Assembly (NCBI GenBank): GCA_029959605.1
Contig: JASCOC010000001.1
Span: forward strand, 282,454 to 346,453
DNA: 64,000 bases
Source of the DNA: Lysobacteraceae bacterium PS02340
GTDB taxonomy: Bacteria; Pseudomonadota; Gammaproteobacteria; Xanthomonadales; Xanthomonadaceae
Direction of reading: 5' to 3'
This document shows positions 53,420 to 62,566 of this stretch, piece by piece. The position numbers were made by a program, and so were the translations under genes. How positions within the stretch are numbered: position 1 is the stretch's first letter; the number at the start of each line of letters is the position of its first letter. The notes beneath the pieces are model-generated. The model was not told the DNA's origin and did not search any database. It saw only the letters and a list, made by a program, of their open reading frames with translations.

Positions 53420-55068
53420 CAGCCGGCGTCCTTCTGCTCTTCGAGGAAACGCGCGCGCAGCTGCGCACGCAACTCGCGCCGGCTGACCTTGCCGACCGCC
53501 GTGGTGCCGAAGGCATCGACGAACACGATCTGGTCCGGCACCTTGAACGCCGCGAGCCCACGGCCGCGCACCCAGGCCTTGAGCTCGGCCGGACGCGGCT
53601 TCGTATCGCCGGGAATCACGAACGCGCAGCTGCGCTCGCCGAGGAATTCGTCAGGAATTGACACCACCGCCGCATCGAACACCTGTGGGTGCGCGAGCAT
53701 GTGGTCTTCGATCTCCTCGGCCGAGATCTTCTCGCCGGCGCGGTTGATGTGGTCGGTGGCCCGGCCCTGCACGATCAGATGGCCGCTCGGCAGGCGCTGC
53801 ACCATGTCGCCGGTGCGGTAGAAGCCGTCGTCGGTGAACGAGCGCGCATTCGCCGCGTCGTCGTTGTGATAGCCGCGGATCGTGTACGGGCCACGCGTCA
53901 GCAGATGGCCGATTTCGCCTTCGGCGACCGGCGCGCCGTGATCGTCGACCACGAGGACTTCATCGTCGCCGCTGATCGGCCGGCCCTGCGTGGTCAGCAC
54001 GAGGTCGTCGGCATCGTCGAGGCGCGTGTAGTTCACCAGCCCCTCGGCCATGCCGAACACCTGCTGCAGCGTGCAGCCCAGGCCCGTGACGACGCGGCGC
54101 GCGGCCTCCGGTACCAGCTTGGCGCCGCCGACCTGCAGCACCTGCAGGCTCGACAGATCGTGCGCGGTCTTGCCCGCGGCATCGGCCCACAGCAGCGCGA
54201 GCGGCGGCACGAGGCCGACGCAGGTCACGCGCTCGCGCGCGATCAGCGGGAACGCGGCATCGGGACCCGGGCCGGTACTCAGCACCACGCGCGCGCCGGC
54301 GTACAGCGCGCCGAAGAAACCGGGCGAGCTCATCGGGAAATTGTGCGCGGCCGGCAGCGCGACCATGTAGACGCTGTCCGCATCGATACCGCACAACGCG
54401 TTGCTCGCGCGGAAGCTGTAGATGTAGTCGTCGTGGGTGCGCGGGATCAGCTTCGACAGGCCGGTGCTGCCGCCGGAGATCTGCAGGAACGCAACCGACT
54501 GCGGATCTGGATCGCCGGGCAGCGCATCGCGCGGACCGTCGAGCGCCTCGATCGACACGAACTCCGCTGCATCACCGACGACGAAGACCTGCCGCACCGC
54601 GGGGACTTCCGCCTGCAGTTCGCGCGCGAGCGTGCGGTAATCGAAGGTCTCGTAGCGCTCCGCACAGATGTAGGCGCTGGCTTCCGACTTGCGCGCGAAG
54701 TGCGCGACCTCGGTCAGCCGGTGCGCGGGCAAGGCGTAGACCGGCACCAGCTGCGCGCGGAACAGCGCACAGACCACGGCGATGAATTCGGGAATATTGC
54801 CCAGCTGCACGACGACGCGGTCGCCGGGCGCCAGACCGCTCGCGAGCAGACCCGCGGCGATGCGTTCGGCCTCCGCCCCCAGCTGCGCATAGGTCCAGCG
54901 CGTGTCGCCGCCGACGACGGCAACGCTGTCTGCGAAACGCGCCGCGCGCTCGCGCAGGAAGCCGGGGAAGGTCTCGCCGCGCCAGTGGCCGGCGGCGCGG
55001 TAGCGCGCGACGAACTCGTCGGGCCACGTCTGCCGCAGCGGCACGGTGTGTCGGGATGCATCGGTCAT
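53419..55068 (-). CDS. entE: 2,3-dihydroxybenzoate-AMP ligase
   Basis: A 549-residue adenylating enzyme that activates 2,3-dihydroxybenzoate and loads it on the aryl carrier protein. The AMP-binding motif is [22 protein letters not shown], followed by [86 protein letters not shown] and a final [13 protein letters not shown] with the catalytic Lys. These are the hallmarks of the EntE/DhbE/VibE group. It lies 25 bp downstream of entC. Confidence 0.95.
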   Translation of the reverse strand: MTDASRHTVPLRQTWPDEFVARYRAAGHWRGETFPGFLRERAARFADSVAVVGGDTRWTYAQLGAEAERIAAGLLASGLAPGDRVVVQLGNIPEFIAVVCALFRAQLVPVYALPAHRLTEVAHFARKSEASAYICAERYETFDYRTLARELQAEVPAVRQVFVVGDAAEFVSIEALDGPRDALPGDPDPQSVAFLQISGGSTGLSKLIPRTHDDYIYSFRASNALCGIDADSVYMVALPAAHNFPMSSPGFFGALYAGARVVLSTGPGPDAAFPLIARERVTCVGLVPPLALLWADAAGKTAHDLSSLQVLQVGGAKLVPEAARRVVTGLGCTLQQVFGMAEGLVNYTRLDDADDLVLTTQGRPISGDDEVLVVDDHGAPVAEGEIGHLLTRGPYTIRGYHNDDAANARSFTDDGFYRTGDMVQRLPSGHLIVQGRATDHINRAGEKISAEEIEDHMLAHPQVFDAAVVSIPDEFLGERSCAFVIPGDTKPRPAELKAWVRGRGLAAFKVPDQIVFVDAFGTTAVGKVSRRELRAQLRARFLEEQKDAG

Positions 55069-55093
55069 GCGGAACAGGTGTCCTGGTGTGTCT

Positions 55094-56260
55094 TCAGGCC
55101 GCGCGGGCGTCGTCGATGCCGAGCGCGTTGCGCAGGGCCATGAACTTCGCCGCGGTCTCGTCGACCTCGAGCGCGGGCTGCGAATAGGCCACGATACCGG
55201 CCCCGGCGAACAGATGCATCGCGTGGCCCTGCACGCGCGCGCAGCGGATCGCCACGTACCAGTCGCCATCGCCCGACGCATCGGTCCAGCCGACCGCGCC
55301 GGCGTAGAAGCCGCGATCGAAGGGTTCGAGATCGCGGATCGCCTGCAGCGCCGGCAGACGCGGCGTGCCGCAGACCGCAGGTGTGGGATGCAGCACGCCG
55401 GCGAGCATTGCCGACGAGATGTCGTCGCGCTTCAGCGTGCCGGTGATGCGCGTGGCGAGATGCCACATCGTCGCGGTCGCATGCAGCGACGGTCGCGGCG
55501 GCGCCTGCAACTGGCTGCACAGCGGCGCGAGGCCGTCGAGGATCGCCTCGACGACGAACCGGTGTTCGTGCAGATCCTTGTCCGAGGCCAGCAGCGCATC
55601 GGTGCGGCGGCGGTCCTCTGCTTCGTTGCCGACGCGACGCGCCGAACCGGCCAGCGGATGCGAGACCACCGCACGACCACGCCGCGAGACCAGCAGTTCC
55701 GGCGTCGCGCCGACCAGCCAGGCGGGCGCTTCGCCCGGCGCAACCGGCAGCGGCACGACATAGGTGGTCACGCTGGCATCGCTGCCGAGCTTGACCGCGA
55801 GCACGTGCGGATCGATCGGCGCGGCCGCTTCCACACGCAGGCCGCGCGCGAGCACGACTTTGCGCAGCGCGTCCTCGCCCGCGGGCGCATCGCGCAGCAC
55901 GGCGATGCAGCGCGCGACCGCGTCGGCGTAATCGGCCGCCGGCGGCAGTTCCGCTGCAGCGAACAGCGGGCCGAGCGTCGTCGGCAGGCTGCCGGTGCCG
56001 GGCGTGGAGAAGCGCTCGGGCTGATACAGCGCGTCGTCCTGGTGCGGATCGAACGGCAGTGCGCCGACCAGCAGCTCCGGTCCGCTGCGCGGCGTGGCGA
56101 AGAACGTGGCGACGCGTTCGCCGAGCGTGGCCGCCGGACCGGCCGCCAGACGCGTGCGGATGCCGTCCGTCGCCAGACGCCGGTCCGGCGCGTGCAGCCG
56201 GAACAGGCTGGCGACGTCGCCATTCGGATCGCGCGCGTCGAGGGCGCGGGTCGCGCTCAT
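55094..56260 (-). CDS. entC: Isochorismate synthase
   Basis: A 388-residue chorismate-utilising enzyme that makes isochorismate, the committed step to 2,3-dihydroxybenzoate. Typical blocks are [14 protein letters not shown] (catalytic Lys region), [79 protein letters not shown] and [31 protein letters not shown] (metal and chorismate binding). It overlaps the upstream exporter gene by ATGA. Salicylate synthases have related sequence, but the surrounding entA/B/E genes settle the role. Confidence 0.94.
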   Translation of the reverse strand: MSATRALDARDPNGDVASLFRLHAPDRRLATDGIRTRLAAGPAATLGERVATFFATPRSGPELLVGALPFDPHQDDALYQPERFSTPGTGSLPTTLGPLFAAAELPPAADYADAVARCIAVLRDAPAGEDALRKVVLARGLRVEAAAPIDPHVLAVKLGSDASVTTYVVPLPVAPGEAPAWLVGATPELLVSRRGRAVVSHPLAGSARRVGNEAEDRRRTDALLASDKDLHEHRFVVEAILDGLAPLCSQLQAPPRPSLHATATMWHLATRITGTLKRDDISSAMLAGVLHPTPAVCGTPRLPALQAIRDLEPFDRGFYAGAVGWTDASGDGDWYVAIRCARVQGHAMHLFAGAGIVAYSQPALEVDETAAKFMALRNALGIDDARAA

Positions 56261-57465
56261 GCGGGCCGCCTCGCGTGCAGGGTGGCGACCAGCGACAGCA
56301 CCGCGAGCACCACGCCGACGACCAGATACGGCGCCGACGGCGACCAGCGATACAGCAGCGTGCCGAGCAGCGGGCCGGCGACCATGCCCATGCCCTGCAC
56401 CGCCGCGACCGTGCCTGCCGCCGCGCCCTGCTCGTGCGACTCGACCGAATCGGCCGCCAGCGCCTGGAACGACGGAAACACGAAGCCCATGCCGAACGCG
56501 GCGAATCCATAGGCCGCCAGCAGCTGCCATTGCACGGCCACCAGCGCCGACGACGCGAAACCGATGCCGGAGACCAGCGCGCCGAACGCGATCCAGCGCG
56601 CCGGCGGCACCGACTTGAAACGCATGACCAGCGACTGGGCGAGGATCAGGCCGATGCCGACCGCGGTCAGCGCCAGACCGGCGACGCGCGCGCCATCGGC
56701 CGGGGACAGCTGCAACCGGTCGATCGCGAAGAAGCCGACGACGACCTGGGCGATCGTCACCGACACCATCGCCGCGAACACGGTGAACACCGGCAGGCGC
56801 AGGCGTGGATCGGCCAGCGCCATGCCCGTCTTCGGCTTCTGGTGCAGGCTGTCGGAAGGCGGCATGTCGGGCAGCCGCCACCACAGCACGACGAGCGCCA
56901 GCAGCGGCAGCGCCGCGGCGATGTACAGCGCCAGCGCGATGCCGTGGAAGGCGATCCAGCCGGCCGCGGCCGGGCCCAGCACCATGCCCAGCGCATTCGC
57001 CGTGCCGAGCTTGGCCATCGCACTGCCGCGCAGACCGGGCGCGACTTCATCGGCGACCAGCGCGCCGGCGGTCGGCGGAATCGCCGCATAGAACAGGCCG
57101 ATCAACGCGCGCGTGCCCACCAGCATCACCACCGAGACCAGCACCGCCGGCGGCGACCGCAGCGCCACGTCCACGAACACCGCCATCGCGATATAGACCA
57201 CGGCGTAGCCGGTCAGACCGATCAGCAGCACGCGTCGACGGCCGATGCGATCACTGAGCCGGCCCCAGCGTCGCGCCGACAGCATCCACAGCACGCCCGC
57301 GGCGGTGACCGACAGGCCGGCATGCCATTCGGCCAGACCCAGCAGACGCACGACCGGGCCGACCACCGCGACGAAAGCCATCATCGCCATCGTGCCCACG
57401 AGGGCAGTGAACACCAGCGCCGGCAGGGCAGAAGCGGTGCGGGGCGCGGTCGTCGCAGTCAGCAT
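56257..57465 (-). CDS. EntS-like MFS exporter for the siderophore
   Basis: A 402-residue major facilitator with twelve predicted helices, the A-motif GRLSDRIGRRRVLLIG after helix 2 and a second-half GVGLxLAQ-type pattern. It is the first gene of the siderophore biosynthesis operon, coupled by ATGA to entC, and starts downstream of the shared Fur-type control region. By position it should export the finished catecholate, as EntS does. The sequence alone shows a drug:H+ antiporter-type MFS protein, so the substrate is inferred from context. Confidence 0.86.
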   Translation of the reverse strand: MLTATTAPRTASALPALVFTALVGTMAMMAFVAVVGPVVRLLGLAEWHAGLSVTAAGVLWMLSARRWGRLSDRIGRRRVLLIGLTGYAVVYIAMAVFVDVALRSPPAVLVSVVMLVGTRALIGLFYAAIPPTAGALVADEVAPGLRGSAMAKLGTANALGMVLGPAAAGWIAFHGIALALYIAAALPLLALVVLWWRLPDMPPSDSLHQKPKTGMALADPRLRLPVFTVFAAMVSVTIAQVVVGFFAIDRLQLSPADGARVAGLALTAVGIGLILAQSLVMRFKSVPPARWIAFGALVSGIGFASSALVAVQWQLLAAYGFAAFGMGFVFPSFQALAADSVESHEQGAAAGTVAAVQGMGMVAGPLLGTLLYRWSPSAPYLVVGVVLAVLSLVATLHARRPA

Positions 57466-57559
57466 CGGGGTCTCGGTTCGCAGGCGCCAGCAGCGGCCCG
57501 TCGGGGCAAGGATCAGCGATCCGACGGTTGACGGGCCCAGGCCTGCTGGAAGGCCCAAA

Positions 57560-57574
57560 TGATAACAGATCGCA
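57560..57574. promoter_or_regulatory. Fur-box-like site, exporter side
   Basis: TGATAACAGATCGCA inside AAATGATAACAGATCGCATTTA, 95 bp upstream of the exporter start. It matches the left half of the 7-1-7 Fur consensus well and the right half partly. Confidence 0.5.
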
Positions 57575-57631
57575 TTTACCAGCTGCCGTCCTGGCGACGC
57601 GGGATGCATCGTTCCGCGGCCATGTCGTTAT

Positions 57632-57646
57632 TGAGAATAATTCGCA
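57632..57646. promoter_or_regulatory. Fur-box-like site, receptor side
   Basis: TGAGAATAATTCGCA, extended by TTAT before and TTCATTTT after (57628-57654), fits the Fur consensus TGATAATNATTATCA at about 12 of 15 positions. It lies about 95 bp upstream of the TonB receptor start in an AT-rich patch that stands out from its surroundings and probably covers the promoter. Confidence 0.68.
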
Positions 57647-57740
57647 TTCATTTTACTATTCGCGAACGTCGCCCAGCGACGCCCTTTCCACGTCACCGCC
57701 TGCCGCCGCCATGGCGAGTTACCAGCGCCGGAGTTTCCGC

Positions 57741-60008
57741 ATGTCGTCCGCCCCCCTGCACCGCACTGCCCTGTCCGCCTCGATCGCCCTGCTGCTGTCC
57801 GCGCCTGCCCTGGCGCAGAGCGTCTCGGACGACACCGACCGCGACGCCGTCGAACTCGACACCGTCCGCGTCACCGCCGAAGCCATCGCCCGCCAGGCGC
57901 TGGGCACCTCGGTGATCACGGTCGAGGACATCGCGCGCCGCCCGCCGGCGAACGATCTGTCGGAACTGATCCGCACGATGCCGGGCGTGAACCTCACCGG
58001 GAACAGTTCGTCGGGCCAGTACGGCAACAACCGCCAGATCGACCTGCGCGGCATGGGCCCGGAGAACACGCTGATCCTCGTCGACGGCAAGCCGGTCGGC
58101 TCGCGCGATTCGATCCGCATGGGCCGCAGCGGCGAGCGCAACACGCGCGGCGACACCAACTGGGTGCCGGCCGAAGCGGTCGAGCGCATCGAAGTACTGC
58201 GCGGCCCGGCGGCCGCGCGGTACGGCTCCGGCGCCTCGGGCGGTGTGGTCAACATCATCACCAAGCGCCCGACCGGCGATCTGAGCGGCTCGCTGAGCCT
58301 GTACGGCCAGGTGCCACAGCACGGCGTCGAAGGCGGCAGCCAGCGCGCCGGCGTGACGCTGAGCGGCCCGTTGACCGATGCGCTGTCGTTCCGCCTCTAC
58401 GGCAACGTCAACAAGACCGAGGCCGACTCGCTCGACCTCAACGCGGACTTCCTGACCGATGCCGGCGTCACCCCGCCCGCGGGCCGCGAAGGCGTACGCA
58501 ATCGCGACATCAACGCCCTGCTGCGGTGGGATATCAACGACGCGCATGTGATCGAGTTCGAGGCCGGCACCAGCCGCCAGGGCAACATCTACGCTGGCGA
58601 CCGCGCGGTCAGCCTCGACGGCACGCCGCTGACGACCGAGCTCGCCGAACAGGGCGCCGAAACCAATCGCATGTACCGCAACAGCGGCGCGGTGACCCAT
58701 CGCGGCCGCTGGGGCGATGCGTCCTCGCGCGTGACGCTGGCGTTCGAAGGCACCAACAACACGCGCCTCAACGAAGGCCTGGCCGGCGGGCCGGAAGGCA
58801 CGATCGGCAGCGCGACCGCGTCGTCGACCTCGCGCCTGCGCAACTACGCGATCGACGGCGAGGTGAACCTGCCGACGACCTTCGGCGCGACCGAGCACAT
58901 CTGGACCGTCGGCTTCGAGTACCGCGACAGCGCGCTGGAAGATCCGTATTCGATGTCGCAGTCGGGCGGCAACGGCGGCGGCATTGCCGGCCTCGACCCC
59001 AACCGCGGCGGCGGCAAGGCCGACGCGCAGACCTCGGCGATGTTCGTCGAAGACAACATCTACGCCGGCGAGCGCTGGATCCTGACCCCGGGCGTGCGCT
59101 TCGACCACCACAGCCAGTTCGGCAACAACGCCAGCCCCAGCCTCAACGTGCAGTTCGCGCTGAGCGAAGACCTCAAGCTCAAGGGCGGCGTGGCGCGCGC
59201 GTTCAAGGCGCCGAATCTCTACCAGTCGAACCCGAACTATCTCTACTACACGATGGGCTTCGGCTGCCCGGACAACTTCCCGAGCTTCGGCTCGGGCTGC
59301 TACATCCTCGGCAACGCCGATCTCGACGCCGAGACCAGCATCAACAAGGAAATCGGCATCGAGTGGGCGCCGGTCTCCGGCCACCACGCGTCGCTGACCT
59401 ACTTCCACAACGACTACAAGGACAAGGTGGTCGCCGGCTTCACCCCGATCGGGCAGACGCCGGGCACGCCGACCGTGCGGCCCGCGCGCCTCTTCCAGTG
59501 GGAGAACGCGCCCGAAGCCGTGGTCTCGGGCCTGGAGGGCAACCTCAATATCCCCCTGATCGGCGACCGCGGCCGCGTGCTGAAGTGGAACAACAACGTC
59601 ACCTACATGATCGAGAACGAGAACAAGATGACCGGCCAGCCGCTGTCGGTGATTCCGGAATACACCGTCAACACCTCGCTCGACTGGCAGGCCACCGAAG
59701 CGCTGTCGCTGCTGCTGACCGGCACGTTCTACGGCCGCCAGGAACCGGCGACGCGCGACATCAACAACGACGACCGCTGCGACGAAGCGGGCGCGGATTG
59801 CGTGTCCGTGCGCCAGGTGCGCGAGCCGTACACCGTCTGGGGCATCGGCGCGCGCTACCGCATCACGCCGACGGTCAGCCTCGGCGGTGGCGTCAACAAC
59901 CTGTTCGACAAGCGTCTGTTCCGCGAGTCCAACAGCCAGTACGCGGGCGCGGCGACCTACAACGAGCCGGGCCGCGCGTATTACGTGAGCATGCAGATCG
60001 GCTTCTGA
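57741..60008 (+). CDS. TonB-dependent ferric-catecholate receptor (FepA/PfeA-like)
   Basis: A 755-residue outer-membrane receptor. The start at 57741 is preceded by GGAG and gives a signal peptide (LSASIALLLSAPALAQ). A TonB box-like stretch (AVELDTVRVTAE) follows. The plug domain has SELIRTMPGVNLTGNSSSGQYGNNRQIDLRGMGPENTLILVDGKPV and VERIEVLRGPAAARYGSGASGGVVNIITKRP. The barrel ends in aromatic-rich strands (YNEPGRAYYVSMQIGF). The FepA-like marks are the SGERNTRGDTNWVP segment and the disulfide-sized loop GFGCPDNFPSFGSGCY. It faces the biosynthesis operon across Fur-like sites, so it should import the ferric form of the product. Confidence 0.94.
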   Translation: MSSAPLHRTALSASIALLLSAPALAQSVSDDTDRDAVELDTVRVTAEAIARQALGTSVITVEDIARRPPANDLSELIRTMPGVNLTGNSSSGQYGNNRQIDLRGMGPENTLILVDGKPVGSRDSIRMGRSGERNTRGDTNWVPAEAVERIEVLRGPAAARYGSGASGGVVNIITKRPTGDLSGSLSLYGQVPQHGVEGGSQRAGVTLSGPLTDALSFRLYGNVNKTEADSLDLNADFLTDAGVTPPAGREGVRNRDINALLRWDINDAHVIEFEAGTSRQGNIYAGDRAVSLDGTPLTTELAEQGAETNRMYRNSGAVTHRGRWGDASSRVTLAFEGTNNTRLNEGLAGGPEGTIGSATASSTSRLRNYAIDGEVNLPTTFGATEHIWTVGFEYRDSALEDPYSMSQSGGNGGGIAGLDPNRGGGKADAQTSAMFVEDNIYAGERWILTPGVRFDHHSQFGNNASPSLNVQFALSEDLKLKGGVARAFKAPNLYQSNPNYLYYTMGFGCPDNFPSFGSGCYILGNADLDAETSINKEIGIEWAPVSGHHASLTYFHNDYKDKVVAGFTPIGQTPGTPTVRPARLFQWENAPEAVVSGLEGNLNIPLIGDRGRVLKWNNNVTYMIENENKMTGQPLSVIPEYTVNTSLDWQATEALSLLLTGTFYGRQEPATRDINNDDRCDEAGADCVSVRQVREPYTVWGIGARYRITPTVSLGGGVNNLFDKRLFRESNSQYAGAATYNEPGRAYYVSMQIGF

Positions 60009-60105
60009 TGCCGCAGCAGCCGGACCGCCCAAGGTCCGGCCCTCATTCGCGACGTTCTGGACGCATCCGGCCCGTCGCCCGAAGATCGGAACCCCACACG
60101 CCACG

Positions 60106-61152
60106 ATGTCCCGCATGTCCAACCGCCGACCCAACGCCGTCCGTCCGCTGCGCCTGGCCACGCTCGCTGCCGCCGCGGGCCTGCTGTTCGCGCTGCAGGC
60201 CATGCCGCAGACCGCCGCCGCGCAGCAGCGCGATCCGACGCGTCTCATCACCGACACCGTCGCCAACCACGCCTCGCAGTACTACGCGTTCCAGCGTTTC
60301 GACGTCAGCAGCGCCGACGGCCAGCGCACCTGGCGCGTGCACGTCGCCGCGCCGAAGGGCGCCGCGCCCGCGGGCGGCTGGCCGGCGTTCTGGATGCTCG
60401 ACGGCAACGCCGCACTGATCGAATTCGACGACGCGCTGCTGGCCGAACTCGCCGCGCAGCCGGTGCCGCATGCGCTGGTGTTCGTCGGCTATGCCAACGA
60501 TCTGCGCATCGATTCCGAAGCGCGCACGCGCGACTACACGCCGTTCTCGGGTGAGCGCCCGGTGCGCGACGGCGGCACGATCGTCGGCGGCGGTGGCGCG
60601 GATGCGCTGCTGGAAATCATCGAACGGTCGATCCGGCCCGAAGTCGAGCGCCGCGTCGCCACCGATCCGACGCAGCAGACGCTGTGGGGCCATTCGCTGG
60701 CCGGCCTGTTCGCGCTGCACGTGCTGTACACGCGCACCGGCGCGTTCGACACCTACGCCGCCGGCAGCCCGTCACTGTGGTGGGGCGATGGCGCATTGCT
60801 CGGCGCGCCCGAGCAGCGCTTCGTCGCCAACAACGCGGGGCGCCAGGCGCGCGTACTAATCGGCCTGGGCGAAGGCGAGCGCACGCGCGAGGTCGCGCAC
60901 CGCGATCTCAATGATCCGCGCGTGCAGGTGCATCTGCGCCGCATCGAAGCCGCGCCGCCGGATTCGGCGGAGAAGCTCGCGCAGCGCCTGTCCGAGGTCG
61001 ACGGCCTGCAGGTCGAATACCGCCAGTTCCCCACGCTGACCCACGGCCCGATGTTCCGCGCCTCGCTGATGTGGGCGCTGCACGCGATCACCGGCGTCGC
61101 CGATCACAGCGACACGCCGAGTCACGCCGACGGCGTGGATCCGAACCGGTGA
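60106..61152 (+). CDS. IroE/Fes-type siderophore esterase, exported
   Basis: A 348-residue alpha/beta hydrolase of the enterobactin-esterase group (PF00756). An N-terminal hydrophobic segment (RLATLAAAAGLLFALQAMPQTAAAQ) implies periplasmic location, as for IroE. Motifs are FWMLDGNAAL, VFVGYANDLRIDSEARTRDYTPFSG, LWGHSLAGLFALHVLYT with Ser197, and a C-terminal LTHGPMF with the catalytic His. It would hydrolyse the ester backbone of the siderophore, releasing iron or making linear forms. The presence of an esterase fits a serine-ester product. It is coupled by GTGA overlap to the methyltransferase gene. Confidence 0.88.
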   Translation: MSRMSNRRPNAVRPLRLATLAAAAGLLFALQAMPQTAAAQQRDPTRLITDTVANHASQYYAFQRFDVSSADGQRTWRVHVAAPKGAAPAGGWPAFWMLDGNAALIEFDDALLAELAAQPVPHALVFVGYANDLRIDSEARTRDYTPFSGERPVRDGGTIVGGGGADALLEIIERSIRPEVERRVATDPTQQTLWGHSLAGLFALHVLYTRTGAFDTYAAGSPSLWWGDGALLGAPEQRFVANNAGRQARVLIGLGEGERTREVAHRDLNDPRVQVHLRRIEAAPPDSAEKLAQRLSEVDGLQVEYRQFPTLTHGPMFRASLMWALHAITGVADHSDTPSHADGVDPNR

Positions 61153-62468
61153 GCGCACGCGCGACGGACATCGACGGCTACGTGACGGATGCCGCGTACC
61201 CGATGCATTTCCATCGCGAACAGATGCCGGCGTGGCTGCACGCCACCGCCACCGCGCTCGGCTTCCGCGCCTCCGATCTGGCCCGGCCCTACCGTTGGTG
61301 CGAGCTCGGCAGCGGCGCAGGCCTGACTGCACTGGTCGCCGCGGCCTGCAATCCTGCGGGCCGATTCACCGCCGTCGATGCCGATGCCGCGCAGATCGCA
61401 CGGACGCGCACCATCGCCGAGCGCGCGGGCCTGGCGAATCTCGACTGCGTCCACGCCGATCTGCGCGACTACGCGACGCACGAGGGCGAGCCCTTCGATT
61501 TCATCGTCTCGCACGGGCTCTGGGCCTGGGTGTCGGACGCGGTGCGCGCAGCGTGCCTTGCGATCGTCGACCGGCGTCTCGCGCCCGGCGGCCTGGTCGC
61601 CGTCGGCTACATGAGTCATCCGGGCGCCTCGCAGCTGCAGGGCGCGCAGCGGCTGCTGCACGAGGCAAGCCGCCATCTCGAAGGCGACACGGTATCGCGG
61701 ACCACCACCGCGCTGTCGCTGCTGCGCGATCTCGCCGATGGCGGCGCGGGTTTCTTCGCCGAGCATCCAGGCGCGTCGCGCCAGCTCGATGCGATGGCGC
61801 GCGAACCGGCCGCCTACATCGCCCACGAATTCTTCGGCGCGCACTGGCGGCCACAGCACGTCGCAGACGTGATCCGCGACTTCGCCGGCGTGGGCTGCGG
61901 TTTTCTCGGCAGCGCGACGCCGATCGAGAACATCGATGCACTGTCGATTCCCGGCCAGCTGCAGGCGCGGTTGCGCACGTTGCCGCCCGGCCCGCTCGCC
62001 GAGACCGCACGCGATCTCGCACGCAACCAGAGCCTGCGCCGCGACCTGTTCCAGCGCGACGCGCGTCGCCTCGACGACGCCGCGCATCTCGACGCACTCG
62101 ATGCACTGGTGTTCGCCGCCCTGCCCGGCGCGCCGACCACGCTCACCGGCGATCTGCGCTTCGACACCCGCATCGGCCCGGTGACCGGCGCGCGCGATCT
62201 GTTCGCGCCGGTGCTCGATGCACTGGCGCAGGGGCCGCTGTCGTTCGCCCAGTTGCGTACGCGCGCGCCGTATGACGCTGCGCCGGGCCTGCTCAACCAG
62301 GCGCTGCAGGCGCTGAAGTGGGCCGGCTTCGTGCATGCCTGCCTGCCGTCGAGCCGCGACACGTCAGCCGATGCGCTGGCGCGTCAACTCGCGCCGCTTC
62401 CGGGCGTTCCCGCGTTGGCACTGCTGCCGGCGATCGGGTCCGCCACCTCACGCCAGGTGCCGCGATGA
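61149..62468 (+). CDS. SAM methyltransferase with methyltransferase-regulatory domain
   Basis: A 439-residue protein starting at GTG 61149 inside the esterase stop. The N-terminal methyltransferase fold has motif I WCELGSGAGLTALVAAACN, the acidic FTAVDADAAQ, HADLRDYATHEGEPFDFIVSHGLWAWVSD and LAPGGLVAVGYM. The middle part (AYIAHEFFGAHWRPQHVADVIRDFAGVGCGFLGSATPIENID) is the methyltransferase regulatory domain. The C-terminal part has a winged-helix-like LSFAQLRTRAPYDAAPGLLNQALQALKWAGFV. It is not part of the classical enterobactin pathway. A tailoring or protein-methylating role in this operon is open. Confidence 0.88.
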   Translation: MSARATDIDGYVTDAAYPMHFHREQMPAWLHATATALGFRASDLARPYRWCELGSGAGLTALVAAACNPAGRFTAVDADAAQIARTRTIAERAGLANLDCVHADLRDYATHEGEPFDFIVSHGLWAWVSDAVRAACLAIVDRRLAPGGLVAVGYMSHPGASQLQGAQRLLHEASRHLEGDTVSRTTTALSLLRDLADGGAGFFAEHPGASRQLDAMAREPAAYIAHEFFGAHWRPQHVADVIRDFAGVGCGFLGSATPIENIDALSIPGQLQARLRTLPPGPLAETARDLARNQSLRRDLFQRDARRLDDAAHLDALDALVFAALPGAPTTLTGDLRFDTRIGPVTGARDLFAPVLDALAQGPLSFAQLRTRAPYDAAPGLLNQALQALKWAGFVHACLPSSRDTSADALARQLAPLPGVPALALLPAIGSATSRQVPR

Positions 62469-62566
62469 ATCCCGTCGCCCGCCCAGCACACGTTGTGCCC
62501 GCTCCACACGCAATGTCTTTCCGGCGAAACGGAACGCCGGTCCAATCCACGCTCCAGGAGTTCGTC

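Noticed and set aside
55094..56260. Salicylate synthase instead of isochorismate synthase
   Set aside because: The operon contains isochorismatase, EntA and EntE, which need isochorismate as an intermediate; a salicylate pathway would not use them.
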